From: Cupriavidus lacunae | GTDB taxonomy: Bacteria > Pseudomonadota > Gammaproteobacteria > Burkholderiales > Burkholderiaceae | Length of the DNA: 64,000 nucleotides | NCBI RefSeq assembly: GCF_003353055.1 | Contig: NZ_QKWJ01000022.1 | Location: 49,556 to 113,555 of the forward strand | Direction: 5' to 3' | Shown here: piece by piece, positions 57,677 to 64,000 of the stretch | Layout of the letters: each line of letters starts with the position of its first letter | How positions within the stretch are numbered: the first letter of the stretch is position 1 | Position numbers and translations under genes: made by a program | Notes under the pieces: generated by a model | Databases searched by the model: none | Told to the model about the DNA's origin: nothing | Seen by the model: only the letters and a program-made list of their open reading frames with translations

Positions 57677-58813
57677 TCAGGCCGCGTCCTGCGCGGCCTG
57701 CGGCCCCGGCCTTGGCGGCTCCGCCGCCCGCGCCAGCGCCCGCTCTTCCCACCCCGGCGGCACCACAAACCCGCGCGAGCATTCGCGCCACCAGCCCGGC
57801 GCCTGCGGCCCGGCGGGCTCCAGTTCGCACAGCATCACCGGCGACTCGCGCCGCCAGCCGTGGTCATGGCGCGGATCGGCGAAGCGCTGCGCCAGCATCG
57901 CGTGCAGCGCGCTCACTTCCTCCGTGCCGGATTCAGGGACCAGCGCCCCCGACAGCCACCCGGTACGCGGCAGGCGGCACCAGCGCAAGCCGGGCCGCGC
58001 GGCGGCGCGGGCGGCCCAGCCGTCGAGCGTGGACCACCAGCCGTACATGTGATCTGGCGCAATCCCCAGCGCGTCCAGCCCCGGGGGCACCCGGCCATCG
58101 CTATAGAACAGCCAGCCCAGCAGGTAGACCTCGCTGCGGTTCACCGTATGGCCCAGCAAGGCCTGCGCCTCCGCCGTGCACCCCAGCGGAAGCTGCCGGT
58201 GCACGATGTGGCCCAGCTTGTCGCCAAGGCGGTCGACCAGGTTGGGTCCGACAAAATCCTGCGCCCGTGGCGGCTGGTGGTCGCCCGGGGCCAACAGGTA
58301 GAACTTGGCCGCCATCTCCCAGTGGACCACCGCGCCCGATGCCTGATCGCGCCAGACGAAGTCCAGTTCGCCCAGCGTGCGCACGCCGTGCCGGCCCGCG
58401 CGCCGCACCGGCACGTTGGCGGCCAGCAGCGACAGCCCCTGCATATGGCGCAGCGCAAAATGCAGCAGCCGCTCGGCATGGCGGCCCAGGCGCAGGCTGC
58501 GGCTGGCGGGGTCCTGGTCGGCATCGTCGGCGGAGGGGGCGGCGTGGCCGTCGGCCAGTTCGTCGATGGTGGCGGGCAGCGTGGCGGGGTCCGCGGTTTC
58601 CAGCCAGTGCTGCCAGGCAGCCAGCGTGCCGGCAGGCCAGCGCGCCAGGGCCGCGCCCGGCACTGCCGCCAGCAACGGCGGCGACAGCGTGGTCCAGGCC
58701 AGGTCGCGCGTGCGCGCCGACGCGGCGCGGCGCCACAGCGGCGGGCCCGACGGCCCATGGCCGTCGCCGCCGCGGGTCAGAGAGAGGTCAGGCCCCAGCT
58801 CCCGCACGGTCAT
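57677..58813 (-). CDS. DUF1853-family protein
   Basis: The product is 378 residues of unknown function. The family is recognised by the block TLGELDFVWRDQASGAVVHWEMAAKFYLL (about 150-178), which resembles a nuclease-like core with Glu-Leu-Asp and Trp-Glu-x-x-x-Lys, and by DFVGPNLVDRLGDKLGHIV (about 190). The combination ELD...WExxxKFYL looks like a PD-(D/E)xK nuclease-type pattern, an inference from motifs. There is no signal peptide or membrane helix. Its start overlaps the uracil-DNA glycosylase gene by 26 bases, which ties it to DNA repair by context. Confidence 0.82.
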   Translation of the reverse strand: MTVRELGPDLSLTRGGDGHGPSGPPLWRRAASARTRDLAWTTLSPPLLAAVPGAALARWPAGTLAAWQHWLETADPATLPATIDELADGHAAPSADDADQDPASRSLRLGRHAERLLHFALRHMQGLSLLAANVPVRRAGRHGVRTLGELDFVWRDQASGAVVHWEMAAKFYLLAPGDHQPPRAQDFVGPNLVDRLGDKLGHIVHRQLPLGCTAEAQALLGHTVNRSEVYLLGWLFYSDGRVPPGLDALGIAPDHMYGWWSTLDGWAARAAARPGLRWCRLPRTGWLSGALVPESGTEEVSALHAMLAQRFADPRHDHGWRRESPVMLCELEPAGPQAPGWWRECSRGFVVPPGWEERALARAAEPPRPGPQAAQDAA

Positions 58814-59657
58814 GGACCTCCCGGGCCAAGCACAGGTCTTCCCAGGCGCGCGCCTTGTCGGTCAGGGTGCGCAGCAGGTAAGCCGGATGGTAGGTCACCA
58901 CCACGGGGATGCCCTCATAGGTATGTACGGTGCCGCGCAGCTTGCCGATGGGGGTGGTGGTGCGCAGCAGCGACTGCGCCGCGAAGCGGCCCAGCACCAC
59001 GATCACTTTGGGCTTGAGCAGCGCGATCTGCCGGCGCAGGAAGGGCTCGCACTGCGCCACCTCCTCCGGCTCCGGGTTGCGGTTGCCGGGCGGGCGGCAC
59101 TTGAGCACGTTGGCAATGAACACATTGCGCCCGCGCGCCAGCCCGAGCGCGCCCAGCATATTGTCGAGCAGCTTGCCGGCCTGGCCCACGAAGGGCTCGC
59201 CCTGCAGGTCCTCGTTCTCGCCGGGGGCTTCACCCACCAGCATCCATTCGGCCTGCCGGTCGCCGACGCCGAACACGGTATTGGTCCGGGTCTGGCACAG
59301 GCCGCAGGCGGTGCAGCCGGCCACGGCGGCATCCAATGCCGGCCATTCCATCGCGGCGATGCCCGCTTCGCGGTCCGCCTGCGCCGAGCCGGGTTCCGGG
59401 CTCGCGGGGACCAGCGAAGGTGCAACGGGCGCCCTTGCGACCGGCGGCGCCACCGGCGCCGGCACCGTCTCAACGGGATCGGCAAGCGCTGCGGCAACCG
59501 GAACAGCCGTTTCGGCCACGGGCGCCTCGACCGCAGGCAGCGCAGCCTGCACCGCCGCCATCTCCGGCACGGCTTCTGCCAGCGCGTCCTTACGCTCGCG
59601 CGGCACCCACTCAGTCGGGATGCCCAGCACTTCCAGGAACTGTGCGCGGCGGCTCAT
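58788..59657 (-). CDS. Uracil-DNA glycosylase, iron-sulfur family 4 type
   Basis: The enzyme removes uracil from DNA. The 289-residue product has an Ala/Pro/Val-rich N-terminal extension (about 1-100), then the catalytic domain: a 4Fe-4S cysteine pair in CTACGLC (about 115), motif A GEAPGENEDLQGEPFVGQAG (about 142-162), two further cysteines (LKCRPPGNRN and VAQCEPFL, about 185-205), and motif B YHPAYLLR (about 258). Position and length of the extension are common in betaproteobacterial copies fused to a DNA-polymerase-associated region. It overlaps rimI by four bases and the DUF1853 gene by 26. Confidence 0.93.
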   Translation of the reverse strand: MSRRAQFLEVLGIPTEWVPRERKDALAEAVPEMAAVQAALPAVEAPVAETAVPVAAALADPVETVPAPVAPPVARAPVAPSLVPASPEPGSAQADREAGIAAMEWPALDAAVAGCTACGLCQTRTNTVFGVGDRQAEWMLVGEAPGENEDLQGEPFVGQAGKLLDNMLGALGLARGRNVFIANVLKCRPPGNRNPEPEEVAQCEPFLRRQIALLKPKVIVVLGRFAAQSLLRTTTPIGKLRGTVHTYEGIPVVVTYHPAYLLRTLTDKARAWEDLCLAREVHDRAGAGA

Positions 59658-60214
59658 GCCTTGCCCTCCGTGCCTTCATTGGCGGCGGCCTGCGCCGGCC
59701 AGGCGCGGCGCAGCACGAGCGCGTCTTCGCGCTTGCCGCCGTGGGCCGGGTAATAGCCCTTGCGGCGCCCGATCTCGGCAAACCCCGCAGCCCGGTACAG
59801 CGCGATCGCCCCGGTATTGGACGGCCGCACTTCCAGCAGCATGGTATGGATGCGGTGCGCGTGCGAAGTCGCCAGCACCACCGCCAGCATCAGGCGCCCC
59901 AGTCCCTGGCGCTGGCGCCGCGGCTCGACGGTGATGTTGAGCAGGTGCATTTCATCGACCACCGGCATCAGCACGGCGTAGGCCACCAGCGTCCCCGAGG
60001 GGTCGCGCAGCGTCAGGCCGAGATGCCCGGTCTTGACCGAGTTCTCGAAGTTGCCGCGCGTCCACGGGTGGCTGTAGGCGCGTGCCTCGATGCCCGCCAC
60101 CGCCTCCAGGTCCAGCGCGCTCATGCGGCCCAGCGCCCAGCCGTCCGGCAGCGCCGGCATGGCGGGCACTGGCGGCCAGTGATTGCGGTCATCGAGCGGA
60201 TAGGCCGCGCTCAC
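59654..60214 (-). CDS. rimI: Ribosomal protein S18 alanine N-acetyltransferase
   Basis: RimI acetylates the N-terminal alanine of S18. The 186-residue product begins at a GTG (60214), overlapping the tsaB stop by four bases, with about 20 residues before the GNAT core. Conserved blocks are ARAYSHPWTRGNFENSVKTGHLG (about 45-65), MHLLNITVEPRRQRQGLGRLML (acetyl-CoA loop, about 95-115) and EVRPSNTGAIALYRAAGFAEIGRRKGYYP (about 130-158). A start at the downstream ATG (MPALPDGW) would remove a poorly conserved leader. It lies between tsaB and the glycosylase gene, the usual tsaB-rimI pair. Confidence 0.92.
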   Translation of the reverse strand: MSAAYPLDDRNHWPPVPAMPALPDGWALGRMSALDLEAVAGIEARAYSHPWTRGNFENSVKTGHLGLTLRDPSGTLVAYAVLMPVVDEMHLLNITVEPRRQRQGLGRLMLAVVLATSHAHRIHTMLLEVRPSNTGAIALYRAAGFAEIGRRKGYYPAHGGKREDALVLRRAWPAQAAANEGTEGKA

Positions 60215-60966
60215 GATGCGCTCCCGGCCTGTGCCGCGGCACGTGCGACAGCGGCGGCTTCGCGTTCGGCGATGGTCTGGGCGACCTTGTCGCGCAGGTA
60301 GATGGGCATGGCCTGGTCGGCGTCGATGGCCTCGCCGCGCGCCAGTGCGCGCAGTGCGATGGCAACCATCGGCTGCGCATGGGGCATCGCCTCCGGCAGC
60401 ACGCGCGCCGCGCGCGCCAGGCCCGCCAGCCGCTCGCCAAAGACGGCGGCGGCATTGCCGGCCAGCCAGAACGCACCGTCGGGCAGCGGCACGGTTTCCG
60501 GCGCGCTGACCCGCATCGGCGTGAGTTCCGCCCATTCGCCCGCACCGGCATGCCAGCGGAAGGCCGCGGAATAGGCCTCGTCCATGCGCGCATCCAGCGC
60601 CACCAGCACCGCGGTATCGTCCGGCAGCGCCGGGGTGGCGGCACGCGCGCGCTCGGCGCAGGTCATCAGGGTATTGACCGGAACCACTGGCAGCCCGGCG
60701 CCGAACGCCAGCCCCTGCGCCACGCCGCAGGCGGTGCGCAGGCCGGTGAACGAGCCCGGTCCGGCGCCGAAGGCGATGGCGGCGCAATCGGCCAGCGCGA
60801 TGCCGGCTTCGGCCAGCAATTCACCGGCGGCCGGCAGCACGCGCGCCGACGAGCGTGCGCCGGTGTGCTCATGGCGCACCAGGCACTCGATTCCGGCACC
60901 CGACGCACGTCCGAGCGCGACCGAGCACCACTCCGTAGAAGTTTCAACAGCAAGAATCCAGGACAT
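60211..60966 (-). CDS. tsaB: tRNA threonylcarbamoyladenosine biosynthesis protein TsaB
   Basis: TsaB is part of the TsaBDE complex that makes t6A37 in tRNAs reading ANN codons. The 251-residue product starts MSWILAVETSTEWCSVALG (ASKHA-type phosphate-binding strand), has HTGARSSARVLPAAGELLAEAG (about 35-55) and the conserved GPGSFTGLRTACGVAQGLAFG (about 70-90). The ATG at 60966 is the normal family start; the longer open frame is a shadow. It is the first gene of the tsaB-rimI-udg-DUF1853 unit and is divergent from the acyl-CoA-binding protein gene. Confidence 0.95.
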   Translation of the reverse strand: MSWILAVETSTEWCSVALGRASGAGIECLVRHEHTGARSSARVLPAAGELLAEAGIALADCAAIAFGAGPGSFTGLRTACGVAQGLAFGAGLPVVPVNTLMTCAERARAATPALPDDTAVLVALDARMDEAYSAAFRWHAGAGEWAELTPMRVSAPETVPLPDGAFWLAGNAAAVFGERLAGLARAARVLPEAMPHAQPMVAIALRALARGEAIDADQAMPIYLRDKVAQTIAEREAAAVARAAAQAGSAS

Positions 60967-61097
60967 GCCGCGATTGTATCCGGTGATGCCCGGAATCGAG
61001 GGCTTCTTCGGTTTTATACGGACGGCGCGGGGCTGCCGGGCGGCTATCATCGGCCTCTCACTTTCGCAATCCAGACAGCACATACGGAGGAACCCCC

Positions 61098-61367
61098 ATG
61101 AGCGACCTGCAGGCACGCTTCGACCAGGCCCAGATCGACGTCAAGCAACTGAGCGAGCGCCCCAGCAATATGTCCCTGCTGCGCCTGTATGCCCTGTTCA
61201 AGCAAGGCAGCGAGGGCGATGCCCACGGCGACAAGCCCGGCATGACGGATTTTGTCGGCCGCTACAAGTTCGAAGCCTGGGAAGCCCTGCGCGGCACCGC
61301 GCGCGAACAGGCGATGGAGCAGTACATCGCGCTGGTGGAAGAACTGCGCAGCGGCGCGGCCAGCTAA
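61098..61367 (+). CDS. Acyl-CoA-binding protein
   Basis: The product is an 89-residue cytoplasmic protein that binds long-chain acyl-CoA. Family residues are present: a helix with FDQAQIDVKQL, LLRLYALFKQGSEGD (about 25-40) and KPGMTDFVGRYKFEAWEAL (about 49-67), with the Tyr, Lys and Trp that contact the CoA. ACBP is widespread in eukaryotes and patchy in bacteria, mostly in a few proteobacterial groups. A good ribosome-binding site (GGAGGAAC) precedes the ATG. It stands alone, divergent from tsaB and convergent with the MFS gene. Confidence 0.94.
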   Translation: MSDLQARFDQAQIDVKQLSERPSNMSLLRLYALFKQGSEGDAHGDKPGMTDFVGRYKFEAWEALRGTAREQAMEQYIALVEELRSGAAS

Positions 61368-61392
61368 GGCAGGGCAGCCAGACCCGGCGCTC

Positions 61393-62874
61393 TCAGGCCG
61401 CCAGCACCGGCCGCGGCCGGATCCGCCACGCCGCGAGCATCGCGGCGGCGATCACCACGCCCACGGCCAGGAAGGTTTCATCGAAGGCACGGATGCGCGC
61501 CGCCTGCACGGCGGCGTCAACGCCGTGGCCCAGCACCGCGCCATGCTCAGCCAGCCGCCATTGCAGCCCCACGCCGGCCAGGCTGACGCCGATGGCCCCG
61601 CCCAGCTGGCGCAGGAAGTTGATGCAGCTTGATCCCTGCGCGATCAGCGTGAAATCCACGCCCCGCATCGCCCCCAGCGTCAGCGACGGCAGGATGCAAC
61701 CCAGCCCGATCCGCCCCAGCACCGCCAGTGCCACCAACATCAGATAAGGCGTGGCACGCGAACTCAGCGCCATCAGCAGGAACGACAGCGACAGCAGCGC
61801 CAGCCCGAACGACACCTGGATATGCGGCGAGATCCGCTGCGTGAAGCGCCCCGTCATGGCGATCGTCAGCGCCAGCACCACCCCCGCCGGGAACAGCACC
61901 AGGCCAGCGCGCGACGGCGTGTATTCCAGCGCCATCTGCATGTAGACCGGCAGCAGGTAAGTCGAGCCGAACAGCCCCGCGCCATAGATAAACGCCACCA
62001 CCGCCCCGGCCGCGAACTGCTGGTAGCTGTAGAGCCGCATGTTCATCAGCGGATAGGCCGCGCGCAGCTGCCACATCACGAACGCCGCCAGCATCAGCAG
62101 GCCGAAGCCCAGCAGCGCCATGCCCGCCGGTACGCTCTCGCGCATTTCCACCACGCCATTGAGCAGGCTCACCGTGGCAATGCCGGCCAGGCCCAGCCCG
62201 CGCCAGTCCAGCGGCTGGCGCTCGCCCATCATGATCGAGTCCACCGCCATGAAGCGCCGCGCCATCAGAACGCCGACCAGCGTCAGCGGCACCACCACGA
62301 AAAAGATCGAGCGCCAGCCGAAGGCCTCGACCAGGAAGCCGCCCAGGCTGGGCCCCAGCGCCGGCGCCAGAACCACGCCAAAGCCGAACATGCTGACCGC
62401 CTTGCCCTGCTCGCGCTCTTCGAACACGCGCAGGATCAGGATATTGGGCAGCGGCTGCATGATGCCCGCGGCGATGCCCTCGGCCACGCGCATTGCGATC
62501 ATCACGCCGTAGGTCGGTGAAAAGCCGCCGAACAGCCCGCCCGTGCCCAGCAGCACCAGGGCTCCCAGGAAGGTGCGGCGCAGACCGTAGCGGTTCAGCA
62601 GCCAGGGCGTCAGCAGCATCGACAGCGTCATCGCAATCATGAAGCTGGCGGCCACCCATTGCGCGCGCTCCTGACCCAGCACGAAATGCCGGCTCAGGTC
62701 CGGAATGGCGACATTGATAATGGTGGACGAGACGATCGACGAGACCGTGCCCAGCATCAGCGTCACCAGCACCAGCCAGCGCAGCCGGTCGCCGTAGCGA
62801 GCGCGCAGCGCCTCCCGGGTTGGCAGTCCCGGCCGCTGGCCGGAACCCTCCGGCGTGGCGGGGCCCTCGCTCAC
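61393..62874 (-). CDS. MFS drug exporter of the DHA2 (14-helix) type
   Basis: The product is an inner-membrane exporter of 493 residues with about fourteen hydrophobic helices, in the EmrB/QacA branch. Motif A-like LLTPWLLNRYGLRRTFLGAL (about 88-107) and motif C-like GFGVVLAPALGPSLGGFLVEAFGWRSIFFV (about 165-195) are seen. The first helix region contains SSTIINVAIPDLSRHF, typical of this branch (the conserved TIVNVALP). No membrane-fusion partner (EmrA-like) is adjacent. The start overlaps the DUF1857 gene stop by four bases, so the two are co-transcribed. The exported compound is unknown. Confidence 0.92.
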   Translation of the reverse strand: MSEGPATPEGSGQRPGLPTREALRARYGDRLRWLVLVTLMLGTVSSIVSSTIINVAIPDLSRHFVLGQERAQWVAASFMIAMTLSMLLTPWLLNRYGLRRTFLGALVLLGTGGLFGGFSPTYGVMIAMRVAEGIAAGIMQPLPNILILRVFEEREQGKAVSMFGFGVVLAPALGPSLGGFLVEAFGWRSIFFVVVPLTLVGVLMARRFMAVDSIMMGERQPLDWRGLGLAGIATVSLLNGVVEMRESVPAGMALLGFGLLMLAAFVMWQLRAAYPLMNMRLYSYQQFAAGAVVAFIYGAGLFGSTYLLPVYMQMALEYTPSRAGLVLFPAGVVLALTIAMTGRFTQRISPHIQVSFGLALLSLSFLLMALSSRATPYLMLVALAVLGRIGLGCILPSLTLGAMRGVDFTLIAQGSSCINFLRQLGGAIGVSLAGVGLQWRLAEHGAVLGHGVDAAVQAARIRAFDETFLAVGVVIAAAMLAAWRIRPRPVLAA

Positions 62875-63347
62875 CCCAGCCGCCCGGTGTCGGCGATCTC
62901 GCGGATCTTGCGGACGGTGTCGATGTCGGCCGCGTGATAGGCAGACTTGACGATCTCGGAATAGCGGTCGTCGCCGCTGTCATCGACGGCCGGCATGGTG
63001 GTGTCGTAGATAAAGCGCAGCAGCAGCGCGCCCGGGCCCGGGGTTTCGATCGCCATGGTCAGCGTGCCGCCGGCATGGTCGGCCGTGGCCGCGGTTTCAT
63101 AGCGCACCAGCCGACGCGGCTCGTAGACCACGTGGTCCTGGATCGACGCCTTGCCAAAATGCAGCACGCGGTCGACCCAGTTGTCGCCACGGCCAACCAC
63201 CTCGGCGCGGTCCAGGCCCAGCACAAAGAGTTCGGGAGACTCGGCGCGCAGCACCAGGCCTTGCCACAGCTGGTCAGCCGTCAGCGGATCCAGTTGAGGA
63301 TTGCCCGGATCGTTGATCTCAACCAAGTGCTCGAAACGCAACTTCAT
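62871..63347 (-). CDS. DUF1857-family START/SRPBCC-like protein
   Basis: The product is 158 residues from ATG 63347 (MKLRFEHLVEINDPGNPQLDPL); the longer frame from 63458 adds a non-conserved leader. The family is recognised by LTADQLWQGLVLRAESPELFVLGLDRAEV (about 22-50) and RYETAATADHAGGTLTMAIETPGPGALLLRFIYDTTMP (about 82-118), the pattern of the AtaL-like SRPBCC fold, which binds a hydrophobic ligand. The biochemical role is not established. It precedes, and is coupled to, the MFS exporter, so it may handle the same compound. Confidence 0.83.
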   Translation of the reverse strand: MKLRFEHLVEINDPGNPQLDPLTADQLWQGLVLRAESPELFVLGLDRAEVVGRGDNWVDRVLHFGKASIQDHVVYEPRRLVRYETAATADHAGGTLTMAIETPGPGALLLRFIYDTTMPAVDDSGDDRYSEIVKSAYHAADIDTVRKIREIADTGRLG

Positions 63348-63482
63348 TCTCCCTGTCTGCAGTAAGTTCGATATTATGAAGTCTCCGCGTATTCGGAAGA
63401 CTTTTTGTCTACGCGATGCAACATGGCTTGACAAGGGCCCTTGCCCTTTATCGACCAACTTCCACGCCGACTGGAGTTCCGC

Positions 63483-63923
63483 ATGAGCACCACGCCGCTG
63501 CCTGAAGCCGATCCCCTGCAGGTCCTCGTCTACGCCGACTCGCTGTCATGGGGCATCGTGCCCGGCACGCGCCAGCGCCTGCCGTTCCCTGTGCGCTGGC
63601 CCGGCCGGCTGGAGCTGGGCCTGAACGCCGACGGCGGCACCCCGGTGCGCATCATCGAAGACTGCCTGAACGGCCGCCGCACGGTCTGGGACGATCCCTT
63701 CAAACCCGGCCGCAACGGCCTGCAAGGATTGGCGCAGCGCATTGAAATCCACTCGCCGCTGGCACTGGTGGTCCTGATGCTGGGCAACAACGATTTCCAG
63801 TCGATGCACCCGCACAACGCCTGGCACGCCGCCCAGGGCATCGCCACGCTGGTGCAGGCGATACGCACCGCGCCCATCGGTAGGGTCGAGAACTGGCGCG
63901 CGCACGGTAGGCACCGGTGGTGA
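63483..63923 (+). pseudogene. SGNH-hydrolase-type esterase, C-terminus apparently lost
   Basis: From ATG 63483 the frame encodes about 146 residues. The beginning is a good SGNH/GDSL esterase: VYADSLSWGIVPGTRQRLPF (nucleophile Ser, with Ala in place of the first Gly of GDSL), EDCLNGRRTVWDDPF (block with the second catalytic loop), and MLGNNDFQ (the GxND block, about 113). After LVQAIRTAPI the sequence changes to GRVENWRAHGRHRW and stops, with no DxxH block that would carry the catalytic Asp and His. Family members are about 200 or more residues long. The change near 63878 looks like a junction with foreign sequence that continues to the window edge. Confidence 0.7.
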
Positions 63924-64000
63924 TTCCACCGCTTTCGCAATGGCCCGCAATCCGGCAACCATAGTCACGTTTCCAGCTCCCGCCACGTCAAACGCAGCAT

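Overview
The window reads as a high-GC betaproteobacterial chromosome, most likely Cupriavidus (family Burkholderiaceae). The reasons are the smc-zipA-ligA-def block, the succinylase dap cluster, two Bug-type tricarboxylate-binding proteins, a bacterial acyl-CoA-binding protein, and the overall codon use. The genus is inferred from gene content and protein character; no database search was possible.

Layout. (1) 1-5343 is an accessory segment with visibly lower GC at its left part. It holds a minus-strand chain of four genes joined by 4-base ATGA overlaps: a 43-residue ORF, a peptidoglycan hydrolase (M23 plus GH19-like) of the type VI secretion effector kind that is broken by two frameshifts and an amber codon, and two exported small proteins, the last running off the left edge. 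An IS1634-like transposase lies just upstream of the chain. (2) 5480-13080 is the core operon smc-zipA-ligA-def, ending in a strong hairpin. (3) 13490-22260 holds a ferritin-like protein, a DMT exporter, the lysine/diaminopimelate cluster dapC-dapD-(small membrane protein)-(Spx/ArsC-like)-dapE-prmB, and an MFS transporter. (4) 22267-23902 is a hipBA toxin-antitoxin pair, preceded by three operator-like palindromes spaced exactly 50 bp apart. (5) 24252-32128 is a carboxylate/CoA module around tRNA-Val: two Bug proteins, an acyl-CoA ligase, a class III CoA transferase, a quinone oxidoreductase, a cupin and a LysR regulator. (6) 32141-37942 is an extended ynbABCD-like phospholipid operon (CDP-alcohol phosphatidyltransferase, hydrolase-methyltransferase fusion, PAP2-dual-specificity phosphatase, small membrane protein, PlsC, CdsA). 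(7) 38181-49661 is a peptide uptake and hydrolysis operon: RpiR regulator, isoaspartyl peptidase, gsiABCD transporter, P1 peptidase, M55 D-aminopeptidase, an unknown protein and an M14-like peptidase. (8) 49957-63347 is mostly housekeeping: ABC-F, dsbB, a GNAT enzyme, radA, alr, lplT, a DUF1853 protein, uracil-DNA glycosylase, rimI, tsaB, acyl-CoA-binding protein, an MFS drug exporter and a DUF1857 protein. (9) The right edge holds an SGNH hydrolase that appears to lose its C-terminus.

A GC-rich palindromic intergenic repeat occurs three times (near 16.7, 20.7 and 44.1 kb), once between gsiB and gsiC.

The best leads for new biology are the decayed effector with surviving candidate immunity genes, the enlarged ynb-type lipid operon, the phased hipBA operators, and the multi-peptidase gsi operon with one unrecognised member.
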